This document shows positions 1 to 9,595 of a stretch of 64,000 nucleotides of DNA, in pieces. The notes beneath the pieces are model-generated. The model made no database searches. It saw only the letters and a program-made list of their open reading frames with translations, and had not been told where the DNA came from. The position numbers were made by a program, and so were the translations under genes. Source of the DNA: JAPPOI01 sp028818055 (lineage in GTDB: Bacteria; Pseudomonadota; Alphaproteobacteria; Rhodobacterales; Rhodobacteraceae); assembly GCA_965267405.1 (NCBI GenBank), contig OZ253954.1:1426001-1490000 (forward strand), written 5' to 3'. Within the stretch, counting starts at the first letter, position 1. Every line of letters starts with the position of its first letter.

Positions 1-298
1 CCCGACAATTGTCGTATGCCCAGCCTGTGCAAGCCGATCGGGATGTGCATTTGCGAACTGCAAGATGAACTCGTGCTGAAGATCAATGAGTCTAAGGTCC
101 AGAAAAAGGTCTACTTCTCAGAACGAGCCGCCAGTTAACGCCAACACAAATTGGGGGCACATGTCATACTCACGGAACATGGAAACTTAGCCCCCAAGCA
201 CTTCTGGGCGCCGGTCGCTGCAACTATCAAGCCCGACCAAAATCGGCGCTGTTGATTTCGATCATGTTCTGCATTTCGTGGCCATACTATGATCCGGT
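1..298. other. Left edge, no assignable gene
   Basis: Two frames stay open from the window edge. One is on the plus strand and stops at TAA 136-138 (45 codons, G/C-rich third positions). The other is on the minus strand and is open from about 117 down to 1. Neither encodes a motif I recognise, and only one of them could be real. From 139 to 298 I see no gene, tRNA or clear promoter; the promoter of the ABC operon should lie here but I cannot pick it out. Confidence 0.3.
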
Positions 299-1027
299 AT
301 GGCCAACGATGCTGCAATAAGCCCCAAGCTCGCTTTTGAAGTTGAAAAGCTGACCAAAACGTACGGCGAAGGGCGATCCGCAGTGCATGCTTTGCGGGGC
401 GCGGATCTTGAGGTCGGCGATGGTGAAATCGTCGTTCTGCTTGGGCCATCAGGAAGCGGGAAGTCCACGCTCCTTAACATTCTAGGCGGGTTGGATCGCG
501 CAACTTCCGGCTCAGTTCTCTTCAAATCCCAAAACCTGACTGAAATGAACGACCGCGAGCTCACTCTCTATCGCAGACGCCATGTGGGTTTCGTTTTCCA
601 GTTTTACAACTTGATGCCGAGTCTGACGGCTCGTGAGAATGTCGAACTAGTCACTGAGATTGCGGAGAACCCCATCACTGCCGAAGAGGCTCTTTCCCTT
701 GTTGGATTAACGAAGCGGATCGATCACTTTCCCGCTCAGCTTTCGGGCGGTGAGCAACAACGTGTCGCTATCGCCCGCGCCATCGCAAAGCAGCCAGATG
801 TTTTGTTTTGCGACGAACCGACGGGAGCGCTGGACAGCACTACCGGCAGGGCGGTTCTTCGGGTCTTGCAAGACGTCAACGAAGCGCTGGGCACGACAGT
901 GCTGATTATTACCCACGCTGCTGCAACGGCCGCCATGGCAGACCGCGTCATTCATTTTGCCGATGGTCAGATTAACAAAGTGGAGTTGAACGAAGTTCGG
1001 GCCTCGGCTGAGGAGATTCACTGGTGA
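299..1027 (+). CDS. ABC exporter ATP-binding protein (MacB/DevA-like)
   Basis: This is the nucleotide-binding subunit of an ABC exporter (242 aa). Walker A GPSGSGKST is at residues 49-57, the signature LSGGEQQR at 148-155 and Walker B VLFCDEP at 168-174. The family is that of LolD, MacB and DevA, which power FtsX-type permeases that do not form classical transport channels. The stop overlaps the GTG start of the permease by 4 bp, and an HlyD-like adaptor follows, so the three form one operon for an inner-membrane complex. The substrate cannot be told from sequence; lipid, peptide or small-molecule efflux are all possible. The start has no strong Shine-Dalgarno sequence. Confidence 0.93.
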   Translation: MANDAAISPKLAFEVEKLTKTYGEGRSAVHALRGADLEVGDGEIVVLLGPSGSGKSTLLNILGGLDRATSGSVLFKSQNLTEMNDRELTLYRRRHVGFVFQFYNLMPSLTARENVELVTEIAENPITAEEALSLVGLTKRIDHFPAQLSGGEQQRVAIARAIAKQPDVLFCDEPTGALDSTTGRAVLRVLQDVNEALGTTVLIITHAAATAAMADRVIHFADGQINKVELNEVRASAEEIHW

Positions 1028-3387
1028 AGCCCCTTCACGCAAAACTCATGCGCGACCTTTGGCGGATCAAAGCCCAGGCAATGGCCATTATGGTTGTCAT
1101 CGGGATTGGTGTCGCTCTTCAGATCATGATGTCGGGGTTTGTGGCTTCTCTCACGCAGACACGAGACGCATATTATGAGCGACACCAGCTTGCTGACATT
1201 TTTGCTCCAGTAGTTCGTGCGCCCAACTATGTTTTGGGGCGGCTGACCGAAATCTCCGGAATTCGAACCGTCGAGACTCGGATTTCTAGTATCGCCAGTA
1301 TCAATCTGGCTGGTCAAGATTCTCCAATCTCAGCCCGATTGTTGTCACTGCCACTAAACGGGCGGCGGCATCTCAACGAGGTGAGACTGTCAGACGGCCG
1401 CTTTCCAAATGTTCAACGACCCGAAGAGGTCATGCTTCTCGAAAGCTTCGCATCCGCCCACCAAATCGTTCCCGGAGACCGCATCGAGGTCACCTTAAAC
1501 GGGTCACGTCGCCAGTTCGATGTTGTCGGCACGGCGCAATCGCCAGAATTCATCTATTTTGCCGCGCCCGGCGAATTGATACCGGATGATGCGCGGTTCG
1601 CCGTGATTTGGATGGGTCGGCCCGCGCTTGCGGCCGCCATGAACCTGGAAGGCGCCTTCAACGAAGTCTTGGTGTCCCTTCTGCGAGGCGCCAACAAAAA
1701 CGCTGTCCTCGATCGTCTTGACCAGGAATTAGAAAGTTTCGGAACACCAGGAGCCTTTGGTTTGGAAGACTTTTCATCCGACCGGTTCCTGAGCGAGGAA
1801 ATATCCGGATTGGCGGTAACGGCAAGCACCGTGCCGCCAGTGTTCATGGCTGTTGCCGCATTCCTCTTGTACATCGTGACCAGTCGAATGGTGCGTTCAG
1901 AGCGTGAAGAGATTGGCCTGATCAAAGCCTTTGGCTATTCGGATACCGAAGTTGCCAGCCACTACCTTCAATTGGTTTTGATAATTGCTGTTATGGGGGC
2001 AGCGCTGGGGTGCCTGCTTGGTGTGTCACTGGGACGAGCGATGGTCCCGATCTACACCACATACTACAAGCTGCCATTCCTGATTTTCAGACTCGAGGTC
2101 GCATCTTTTGTATCCGGGATGCTGATCAGTATTTCAGTTGCATCCTTGGGTGGATTTCTGGCGCTAAAGGGCATCTTTCGTTTGACCCCGGCGGAGGCCA
2201 TGCGGCCCCCGACACCTCCAGATTTCTCGAAATCAATCTCGTTCCAAGGAGCGTTGATACGTCGCCTAGATCAACCAACGCGGATGGTTCTACGGCGCAT
2301 ACTTCGCCAACCTTGGCGCATGCTTGGCGCAATCATTGGCATTTCTGCCGGAATGGCGCTCAGCCTTGCGATGCTGATCATTTACGATGGATTTGACGAA
2401 GCCATCGATCAAACCTTCAACGTTATTGATCGATCAGATGCGACTGTCAGTTTCGTATCAAATGCCCCACAGAAGGTACTATACGAGTTGGGTCGCCTTT
2501 CCGGGGTTGAGCATGTCGAGCCTGTTCGTTTCGTACCCGTTGTCTTCCGCAACGGCGTGCGATCCTACAAAGGCACGATAACTGGGCTTGGTCCGGAACC
2601 AGTGTTGAACCGTGCGCTGGATTCCGACCTGAAACCCATCTCCTTGCCCAAAGAAGGGATCGTTCTGTCCACTCCTCTGGCGGATATCCTGAGTGTCAGC
2701 ATCGGAGACGATCTGACTCTTGAGATCAGGGAAGGTCAGCAGCCGCACGTTGTTACCCGTGTCGCCGGTATTGCCGACAGCCTGTTAGGGTCACCGGCAT
2801 TTATGGACTTAACGTCTCTATCGCGGCAGATCAGAACGCCCGGGCATCTGTCCGGCGCATTCATTTCTGTTGAAGATGGTTGGCAGTCGAGTGTTTATGC
2901 CGCGCTTAAGGACATGCCAGCCGTGGCGGGGATCAGCCAAAGAACCGAAGCAGAGCGTGCGTTCCAAAAGGTGATGGACCAGGGCGCGGGCTCCGCTCGC
3001 TTCATCATGGGCTTCATGGCTTTCGCAATCACCTTCGGCATTGTTTACAACGTTGCGCGTGTTGCGCAGGACGAAAGCGCCCGCGATCTAGCCAGCTTGC
3101 GCGTGATGGGATTCAGCCACGCCGAAGCAGTGTTTGTTCTGCTGGGTGAATTGGCCGTGGTGACATTGATTGCGATACCCATCGGTCTGTCACTGGGTAC
3201 GTCGTTCTCCCATATTATTGCAGCTGGGTTCTCAACCGATCTTTATCAAATTCCGGTGGTCTTCGCGCCCAAGGCATACGGCAGCTCGATTGCAGTCGTG
3301 GTCTTTGCCACCGCCTTCTCTGGCTGGCTGGTACAGCGCGGAATTCGACGCACCGACATAACCTTGGCCCTCAAATCAAGAGAGTAA
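1024..3387 (+). CDS. ABC exporter permease, FtsX-like, duplicated
   Basis: Inner-membrane permease of 787 aa starting with GTG inside the stop of the ATPase gene. A single N-terminal membrane segment (about residues 15-40) is followed by a large periplasmic domain. Two FtsX-type blocks of hydrophobic segments follow, one at about 265-385 and one at the C-terminus (about 655-775); another membrane segment near 430 begins the second half. This duplicated layout is typical of LolCE/MacB-like permeases with around eight membrane segments. The gene lies between its ATPase and an HlyD-family adaptor. The transported substrate is not evident. Confidence 0.9.
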   Translation: MKPLHAKLMRDLWRIKAQAMAIMVVIGIGVALQIMMSGFVASLTQTRDAYYERHQLADIFAPVVRAPNYVLGRLTEISGIRTVETRISSIASINLAGQDSPISARLLSLPLNGRRHLNEVRLSDGRFPNVQRPEEVMLLESFASAHQIVPGDRIEVTLNGSRRQFDVVGTAQSPEFIYFAAPGELIPDDARFAVIWMGRPALAAAMNLEGAFNEVLVSLLRGANKNAVLDRLDQELESFGTPGAFGLEDFSSDRFLSEEISGLAVTASTVPPVFMAVAAFLLYIVTSRMVRSEREEIGLIKAFGYSDTEVASHYLQLVLIIAVMGAALGCLLGVSLGRAMVPIYTTYYKLPFLIFRLEVASFVSGMLISISVASLGGFLALKGIFRLTPAEAMRPPTPPDFSKSISFQGALIRRLDQPTRMVLRRILRQPWRMLGAIIGISAGMALSLAMLIIYDGFDEAIDQTFNVIDRSDATVSFVSNAPQKVLYELGRLSGVEHVEPVRFVPVVFRNGVRSYKGTITGLGPEPVLNRALDSDLKPISLPKEGIVLSTPLADILSVSIGDDLTLEIREGQQPHVVTRVAGIADSLLGSPAFMDLTSLSRQIRTPGHLSGAFISVEDGWQSSVYAALKDMPAVAGISQRTEAERAFQKVMDQGAGSARFIMGFMAFAITFGIVYNVARVAQDESARDLASLRVMGFSHAEAVFVLLGELAVVTLIAIPIGLSLGTSFSHIIAAGFSTDLYQIPVVFAPKAYGSSIAVVVFATAFSGWLVQRGIRRTDITLALKSRE

Positions 3388-4622
3388 TGCTCATGCAAAA
3401 ACGGGCAAAAATTTCTAGGAACATCCTGATCGTTGCCGTCGCAGGCATCGTAGCCGCGGCGCTGATCGTCCTATTCCTTCCGAAACCCATAAGCGTCGAT
3501 TTGGGAACCGTGCGAAAAAGCGACCTTGCCGTAACAATTGTGGAGGAAGGACGCACGAGCGTTCGGGAAACCTATATCGTCTCAACCCCAGTTGCGGGCA
3601 GACTCATGCGGGTCAGATCCCATCCGGGCGACGAGGTGAAGCGCGGGGAAACTGTTGTCGCGCGAATGCTTCCCACGAACCCCGCTGTTCTGGATCGGCG
3701 CACCAGAGAACAGGCTGAGGCAGCCGTTGAAGCTGCTTCTGCCGCCGTTCGGCTTGCGAGGGCCAATCTGGATGCAGCGCTTGCCGATGAGGAGCTTGCC
3801 AGTTCGGAACTTGAACGGACACTAGCGCTCTTCGAAAGCGGTATAGTTAGCAAGGCCGCACTTGATCGCGCTGAAAGCGCACGTCGCGCAAGCCGCGCAA
3901 GTCGCGAAACGGCTGAGGCCGCAATATCGATGAGCGAGGCTGAACTCGCCAACGCCCAAGCAAGCCTGATCAGCCGCGATGACATTGGTTTGGCCAGCGC
4001 AATTGCAGACCCAAGCGCTCAGGAAATTCCACTACTGTCTCCAATTGACGGTCGGATTTTGCAGGTGTTTCAGGAAAGCGAAACCGTGCTGCCAGCCGGC
4101 GCCCCAATAATGGAAATTGGCGATGTTACCTCTGATCTTGAAGTCAACGTCGACCTGATTTCGTCCGACGCAGTCAAAGTCTCCATTGGGGATCCTGTCA
4201 TTTTGCGCGATTGGGGACAGGACAACGATTTGAATGGCAAGGTCTCCAGAATTGATCCGTTCGGTGTCACCAAAACCTCGGCTCTCGGCATTGAAGAGCA
4301 GCGGGTTCGCGTGGAAATCGAATTGAGCAGTCCCCCATCAGACCGCCCCGGCCTTGGACATGGTTATCGACTAGAGGCGGCTATCATTGTTTGGCAGGAA
4401 GCCGACGTTCTTGTCGTACCGACAAGCGCGTTGTTCCGTACCGACAACAGATGGTCGGTGTTCAAGGCCAACAATGGAATTGTCGAGCTCACATTCGTCG
4501 ACATTGGTAACAGCGACGGCTCCTTGACTGAGGTGGTCGGCGGACTTGAAGAGTCTGATCGCGTCATTCTCTATCCATCGGCGGCTGTCGAAGATGGCAT
4601 CAAGGTCGAAAGCAGGCAATAG
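3387..4622 (+). CDS. HlyD/MacA-family periplasmic adaptor
   Basis: Membrane-fusion (adaptor) protein of 411 aa. It has one N-terminal membrane anchor (about residues 11-32) and a split lipoyl/barrel-sandwich domain. Between the halves lies a long Ala/Glu/Arg-rich coiled-coil hairpin (about 105-205). Beta-barrel sections follow. It would link the ABC permease to the outer membrane or an outer-membrane factor. No outer-membrane TolC-like gene is in the window, so such a partner would be encoded elsewhere. The start overlaps the permease stop (TAATG); a second ATG six bases on is an alternative. Confidence 0.9.
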   Translation: MLMQKRAKISRNILIVAVAGIVAAALIVLFLPKPISVDLGTVRKSDLAVTIVEEGRTSVRETYIVSTPVAGRLMRVRSHPGDEVKRGETVVARMLPTNPAVLDRRTREQAEAAVEAASAAVRLARANLDAALADEELASSELERTLALFESGIVSKAALDRAESARRASRASRETAEAAISMSEAELANAQASLISRDDIGLASAIADPSAQEIPLLSPIDGRILQVFQESETVLPAGAPIMEIGDVTSDLEVNVDLISSDAVKVSIGDPVILRDWGQDNDLNGKVSRIDPFGVTKTSALGIEEQRVRVEIELSSPPSDRPGLGHGYRLEAAIIVWQEADVLVVPTSALFRTDNRWSVFKANNGIVELTFVDIGNSDGSLTEVVGGLEESDRVILYPSAAVEDGIKVESRQ

Positions 4623-4743
4623 CCAATTCAGTTTCACCCGGCGCCCTCCTACAAACTGCCGTCATTAGACAATACCGCTAATGCCATTGATGCATTCTTG
4701 CGAACCTGTCACGCTTGTGAGGGTTTCAAATGTCGGTGCGAAA

Positions 4744-5730
4744 ATGTCAGACGAGAAATTGGGTGGCTGGAACTATCTGCCTGAGGTCCCGATCAAGACC
4801 TCGCCCCTGTTCATCTGGCCTCCTAATCCAAAAGACATTGCCACATGGTTCTGGAATTCCTGGTTTCTGATAACTGAAAAGCTGATCATCGTAGGCATTG
4901 CCATCGGTTGCTACCTTTGGCTGCAGCCACCGATAGAACAGACTAAGGATCTTGCCTTTTGGTGGGTCGCACAGATGTACGTGCGAAATCTGTTGCTGAC
5001 GTTGCTGATTGCCGGGTCTCTCCACCTTTGGTTTTATACGTACTCGGCTCAAGGAAAGACGCTTAAGTTTGACCCACGGCCGCTCATGGTGAACGGCAAA
5101 CAATTCACTTTGGGCGGGCAAGTTCGCGACAACATGTTCTGGACTTTGGGAAGTGGCGTTTTGATCTGGACCACTTTTGAAGCAGCTTTGATCTGGGCGC
5201 TTTCGAACGGCTACATCAAGCTAATCACATTCGAAGCAAATCCGATTTGGTTCGTAGCCATCTTCTTCCTCATACCCATCTGGGAGAGCTTTTATTTCTA
5301 CGTCATTCATCGGATGCTGCACTTCCCATTGCTCTATAAGCATGTTCACAGCCTGCATCATCGCAACATCAATGTTGGGCCCTGGTCGGGCATGTCGATG
5401 CACCCGATCGAGCAGATTATCTTCCTTGGATCGGTGTTTGTGCACATCTTGATCGGCGCACATCCGGTGCACATCCTGTTCCACCTTCAGTACTATTTCT
5501 TGACCGCGATCACGACCCACACGGGCTTCCAAGGCCTGTTCATCAACGACAAGAACCGGTTGGCTCTGGGCACGTTCCATCATCAAATGCATCATCGTTA
5601 CTTTGAATGTAACTATGGCAGCCTCGAAATACCTTGGGACAAGGTGTTTGGCTCGTTCCACGATGGAACAGTCGAGGCCAACGAGAAGATGCAAAAGCGT
5701 CGCAAGAGGTTAACAGGAACAGCCAGCTAA
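4744..5730 (+). CDS. Sterol desaturase / fatty acid hydroxylase family protein
   Basis: Integral membrane di-iron enzyme of the fatty-acid-hydroxylase superfamily (328 aa). The eight-histidine signature is present: HRMLH (189-193), HSLHH (202-206) and HHQMHH (279-284), with further histidines between. Several membrane segments precede these motifs. Family members hydroxylate or desaturate sterols, carotenoids or fatty acyl chains; the substrate here is unknown. I chose the ATG at 4744 because the protein then starts with a polar, family-like N-terminus; an in-frame ATG at 4681 would add 21 unlikely residues. It lies 121 bp after the ABC operon and may be transcribed separately. Confidence 0.85.
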   Translation: MSDEKLGGWNYLPEVPIKTSPLFIWPPNPKDIATWFWNSWFLITEKLIIVGIAIGCYLWLQPPIEQTKDLAFWWVAQMYVRNLLLTLLIAGSLHLWFYTYSAQGKTLKFDPRPLMVNGKQFTLGGQVRDNMFWTLGSGVLIWTTFEAALIWALSNGYIKLITFEANPIWFVAIFFLIPIWESFYFYVIHRMLHFPLLYKHVHSLHHRNINVGPWSGMSMHPIEQIIFLGSVFVHILIGAHPVHILFHLQYYFLTAITTHTGFQGLFINDKNRLALGTFHHQMHHRYFECNYGSLEIPWDKVFGSFHDGTVEANEKMQKRRKRLTGTAS

Positions 5731-5780
5731 GTGTGAATTGGATGGCGGCCACGGCATTCGATCAACCATGGCCCTGAGAT

Positions 5781-7388
5781 TTACTTTGCGTCGTTTTTCA
5801 CCGGCGCAAATTCATCAACAACCACAGGCTTGGTCGGCGGCGCCTCTGCCGGAGGTTCGTCAGAGTTCGCGGTTTCTGCATCGGCATCAACGACAATAAC
5901 GTCCGCCTCAGGCACATCCTCGGCCGACGTCTCGTCGACAAAGATGTTGTCTGCATCGCCCGCCTCTGAAGACGGTTCGGCATCTTCAGCCACCTCTTCG
6001 ACGTCAGAGCCGATTTGACCGACAATCAGCGGCAACATTTCTGCGCTGGTCAGCATGGTCGATGCTTGTTCGGCTGGGCGCTTCCAGGTCAGCGTGTCGA
6101 AGCTTTCACACGACTCGCAAACTGGCTCCCACTCAGCATGAACTGTCTGGCAGTTCTCGCAGACCCACTGTGGATCACGCGGAGTGGCAAGCGCGCGGGT
6201 CAACCATCCTCGGACCACCGCGTCATCAGCGCCGGACCCACGCTCAATAGCCGCCATTATCGTTAGTGACCGTGCCGTCGGATCTTCCTCGGGGAGATCG
6301 CCCAGCGCTTTCCGAGCCTCAGGAAAATCTTCAGCCGCAATGTGCAATTCGGCCAGCAACATCTTGGTTTCCGCATTGTCCGCGTGACGTGCAGTTAAGA
6401 CGCGGAACCGCTTTATCCGTTCCGCAGGCGTCTCATCAGGTTGGATCCGCGCGAAAGCGGCAGCAAGGTCCGGATGCGGAGCAGCGTCCCAAGCCTTGCG
6501 GATAACCCGCGTGGCATACCTCGGCCGGCCTTGTGCGACATAACTATCAGACGCCATGACGGCCGCAGGAACCAAATCTGGAGACTTCTGGTTTGCTGCT
6601 ATGGCAGCTTCACGGCGCTCAATGGTGCTGTCTTCAGCGACAATGTCCCGCGCCTCGCCAAGCGCCAAGACTGCATCACGTCGCCGATGCACGTCTCTGG
6701 GAAGGTTTCCATGCTTCAATTTCGCGCTAAGCGTTTTGCGCGCGCCTGACCAATCACCGTTTCCAGCTTGAAGCTTCAAAAGCACATCTTGGGTGGGCGC
6801 GTGTTTGGTATTCAGAGCAAATGCCTTCTCACCCAATTTCAACGCTGTCGCTGTGTCACCCTCACTGAGCTTCTGCATCATCAAGCCGCGAACACCGACA
6901 AAGCGCGTGCGATCATCTTTCAGAAGTCGCTTGTACGCCACTTCAGCCTTCTTTGAGTCGCCCGACAACTCAGCCGCCTGTGCAGTAAGCAGCGTGGTCA
7001 GATCCGGACGCTTCAAGTACCGGTCAGCTTTGGCAGCTTTCGTGAGCGCGGTGCGCCCGTCGCCAGATGCCAACGCCATCATGCCTTCGGCCAATGCATC
7101 GTAACCACGTCGCTCACGGTTCCGGGCGAAATAACGAGTCAGCGCTGTTTCGTCGCCGTTCAGGAATCGCAGGAAAGCGACAATCAATCCGGCAATCTTC
7201 AACACCAACCAAATAGCCAAGACCAAAGCGACCAAGGCGATTACCGAAACAAGCGGCCCCAATGTGAATTCCTGATCAGCAACGGCAATCCGCACGCCAC
7301 CGTCAGCTTCCAAAAGCCATCCTGCTCCCCATGCCGCCGCACCGACCAGGGCGACGAAGATAATGACTTTCAGCATTGACCAAATCAT
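5781..7388 (-). CDS. hemY: HemY-like TPR membrane protein
   Basis: Inner-membrane protein of 535 aa with two N-terminal membrane segments (about residues 5-28 and 45-70) and a long TPR-like helical region. This is the HemY family of proteobacteria (not protoporphyrinogen oxidase HemY), linked to haem biosynthesis by its position behind hemD. Around residues 405-430 there are two CxxC pairs forming a zinc-ribbon-like unit. The C-terminal tail of about 100 residues is acidic and rich in Ala, Asp and Glu, hence probably disordered. It starts 12 bp after the mitofilin-like gene, in one operon with hemD. Confidence 0.88.
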   Translation of the reverse strand: MIWSMLKVIIFVALVGAAAWGAGWLLEADGGVRIAVADQEFTLGPLVSVIALVALVLAIWLVLKIAGLIVAFLRFLNGDETALTRYFARNRERRGYDALAEGMMALASGDGRTALTKAAKADRYLKRPDLTTLLTAQAAELSGDSKKAEVAYKRLLKDDRTRFVGVRGLMMQKLSEGDTATALKLGEKAFALNTKHAPTQDVLLKLQAGNGDWSGARKTLSAKLKHGNLPRDVHRRRDAVLALGEARDIVAEDSTIERREAAIAANQKSPDLVPAAVMASDSYVAQGRPRYATRVIRKAWDAAPHPDLAAAFARIQPDETPAERIKRFRVLTARHADNAETKMLLAELHIAAEDFPEARKALGDLPEEDPTARSLTIMAAIERGSGADDAVVRGWLTRALATPRDPQWVCENCQTVHAEWEPVCESCESFDTLTWKRPAEQASTMLTSAEMLPLIVGQIGSDVEEVAEDAEPSSEAGDADNIFVDETSAEDVPEADVIVVDADAETANSDEPPAEAPPTKPVVVDEFAPVKNDAK

Positions 7389-7400
7389 GGGTGGACCTTT

Positions 7401-8744
7401 CTACTGAGCACTGGCAGCCAACGCGCTCAGGGCAGACACAGCCTGCTCTCTTTTCTGTGCGCTATTCACCCAAGACGAGAAAACGTTCATCGACTCGGGC
7501 GGCAAGGTTTCGATTTCAGCAATCGCGGCGCCAATTTCTCCTTGCCCCAGAGCCGCCTCGGCCCTTGAAAGAATGGCATCGACGTCATCACCGTCTTTTG
7601 GCGAAAGCGATCTGGCATTGGTATGTCGTCGTAGGAATGCCGTTACACGGTCACCAGTTGACGCATTTTCGGGGAGCTCCTGGGCTTCACCCAAAGCTGT
7701 ACGAGCCAATACCGGAAATTCCTCTTGAAGCGCTCCGAGTGTTGTAACTCCGGAGTCGGCCACTGATGCGAGAGCTTCTGGGGGCCCCTCAAGCTCGCCA
7801 AGCGGCTCTGCAAATGGCGTCCCATTCTCCAAGGCTGTTTTGACATCGGCGATTGCAGCGCGTCTGGCCGCAGCTTTGGCTTCCGCCAATGCGGCCTGCT
7901 CAATTTCGCTCGCGCGTTGTTCGGCAGCTTCAATCTCGGCCTTGGCCGCGGCCGCGGCGGTCTCCAGTTCCGTTTGAAAAGCCTTCAGCTGTTCTTGCAT
8001 TTCGGCTTCGCCGTCTGGTGACAAAACAGCGGGCCGCGCGATGATTTCTTCCAATTGGCCGGACAACGTATCGATCTTCGCGTTTAAGGCCGCGACGTCT
8101 TGCGTAAGACCATCAACATCCGATCTGACGCTTGTCATCTCGGAAGATAAATCTGATGTGCCGCTAATGCCCTCAATTTGAACCAACGCCTGATCCAACT
8201 CTTTCGAGATCGCGTCGATTTCAGCAGATTGGCTGGCAATCAATTCATCCTGAGCGTTTATCTTTTCGGACTGCGCTTCGATGAGCGCCGAAGTTTCTGA
8301 TGTATCTGAAGTGCCGGTGTTGAACCAATCATTCTGTTGGCCAAGCATCGCCGCTCCAAAGCCAATCGCACCGGCGACGACGCCACCGAAAACCAAGCTC
8401 CCAGCACCAGGACCGGTTCGCTCGACTACCGGAGCCGGCGCAGCAATCTGAGTTTCGATTTCTGTTTCGGTGGATTCGTCGGCCGCTGAGACCTCGTCTT
8501 CGACAATCTCAGCATCCTCAATGACGTCGTCAGTGACATCTTCGCTTAGAATGAGCGGCTCGTCGTCCGACTTCGCCTCGATGTTGTTTTCCGAACCCTC
8601 GAGCTCAGCGGAAATATCCTCCGCCGACGCCGATTCGGCACTAACATCGGCTTCGTCGTCTGCTGGCATGTTTTCAAAGATATTTTTGTCGGCGGAATCT
8701 TCACTAACGTTCTGAGATTCAGAGGTTTTCGACTTGCGAGCCAA
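7401..8744 (-). CDS. Mitofilin-family (MICOS-like) membrane protein
   Basis: A 447-aa protein with a very acidic N-terminal region (about 1-110), a single membrane segment (about 113-135) and a long coiled coil (about 150-290). A conserved C-terminal helical domain follows. This is the alphaproteobacterial relative of mitochondrial mitofilin/Mic60, and like many of these it is placed between hemD and hemY. Known relatives shape intracytoplasmic or inner-membrane folds and bind outer-membrane proteins; that role is inferred here. The start is a TTG with a purine-rich AAGGGG nine bases upstream. Confidence 0.85.
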   Translation of the reverse strand: MARKSKTSESQNVSEDSADKNIFENMPADDEADVSAESASAEDISAELEGSENNIEAKSDDEPLILSEDVTDDVIEDAEIVEDEVSAADESTETEIETQIAAPAPVVERTGPGAGSLVFGGVVAGAIGFGAAMLGQQNDWFNTGTSDTSETSALIEAQSEKINAQDELIASQSAEIDAISKELDQALVQIEGISGTSDLSSEMTSVRSDVDGLTQDVAALNAKIDTLSGQLEEIIARPAVLSPDGEAEMQEQLKAFQTELETAAAAAKAEIEAAEQRASEIEQAALAEAKAAARRAAIADVKTALENGTPFAEPLGELEGPPEALASVADSGVTTLGALQEEFPVLARTALGEAQELPENASTGDRVTAFLRRHTNARSLSPKDGDDVDAILSRAEAALGQGEIGAAIAEIETLPPESMNVFSSWVNSAQKREQAVSALSALAASAQ

Positions 8745-8837
8745 AACTGGGGACCCCTTTCAAACTGCCGTAACTTCTCGGCGAACCACACTTATCAACA
8801 GTGTAATGTGCGAACTAAGCATCAACAAGTTGAAGGG

Positions 8838-9527
8838 TCACAAAGCCGCAGTTACCGCCTCGACCATCGCGTCGAAAGTTGGCGCTTCTGCAACCAAAAT
8901 CTGCCCACGTCCGGTCCATTCATTCGCCGCAGCGGGACTGATAGCAATCGCTGTCACCCGGTCCTCATCAGCCAAAAGCTCTGAAAGAAGTCTTGCCGAC
9001 CGCGGTGAGAACACAGGAGCAATGACCGTTGCCCCGCTTTGGATCAGGGCTTTCGCCTGTTCCGTCAAATCTTGCGGCACTTGCTCATAAACAACAATGT
9101 CGTCAGTTCCAATTCCGCTTTCCGTCAACCTCTGCGCAAGATCCCCGCGGGCATGGCGGCCACGAAGATGGACACATGGTCCTTCGAGCGATCGTGAGTT
9201 TGCGAGGAACTCTTCAACGTTCGCGCCCAAAGTGACTGCATCCGCGCCGAAGCTTCTGGACAATCTGCCTGTCTCTTCGCCGACGGTCGCAACTTTCTGG
9301 CCTTGCAACTTGCCAGCCAAACCCATCCGACGGACCGCGTTGCCTGACGTGAAAATGACCGTTTTATAGTCTGTGGTGTCAGGTACAGGACCTACCGGCT
9401 CGATTTCGAAAACAGGAGAAATAACATGTGCAATTTCACGTCCAAGTCGCTCTTCACACGCCTTTAAAAACTCATGTGAACGTGCCGCTGGACGGCTAAG
9501 CAAAAGTACCGGTGACTGATCTGCCAT
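8838..9527 (-). CDS. hemD: Uroporphyrinogen-III synthase
   Basis: Cytoplasmic enzyme of 229 aa that closes and isomerises hydroxymethylbilane to uroporphyrinogen III in tetrapyrrole synthesis. HemD is poorly conserved; the call rests on the start (LLLSRPAARS), on segments such as VIFTSGNAVR and HLRGRHARGDL, on length, and on the mitofilin-hemY genes behind it. I placed the start at 9527, where GAAGGG lies just upstream; the longer frame would add seven residues. hemC, which often adjoins hemD, is not here. It is divergent from tsaD. Confidence 0.88.
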   Translation of the reverse strand: MADQSPVLLLSRPAARSHEFLKACEERLGREIAHVISPVFEIEPVGPVPDTTDYKTVIFTSGNAVRRMGLAGKLQGQKVATVGEETGRLSRSFGADAVTLGANVEEFLANSRSLEGPCVHLRGRHARGDLAQRLTESGIGTDDIVVYEQVPQDLTEQAKALIQSGATVIAPVFSPRSARLLSELLADEDRVTAIAISPAAANEWTGRGQILVAEAPTFDAMVEAVTAAL

Positions 9528-9595
9528 ATGCCCTTCGCTTGTCTGCAAGGCGCGCCAGTGTTACCTGCCAGTGAAGCAGCGCGCAAGTCGGGCCG

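Noticed and set aside
1..138. Two overlapping open frames at the left edge
   Set aside because: Both are truncated, have no recognisable motif and contradict each other; neither is called as a gene.
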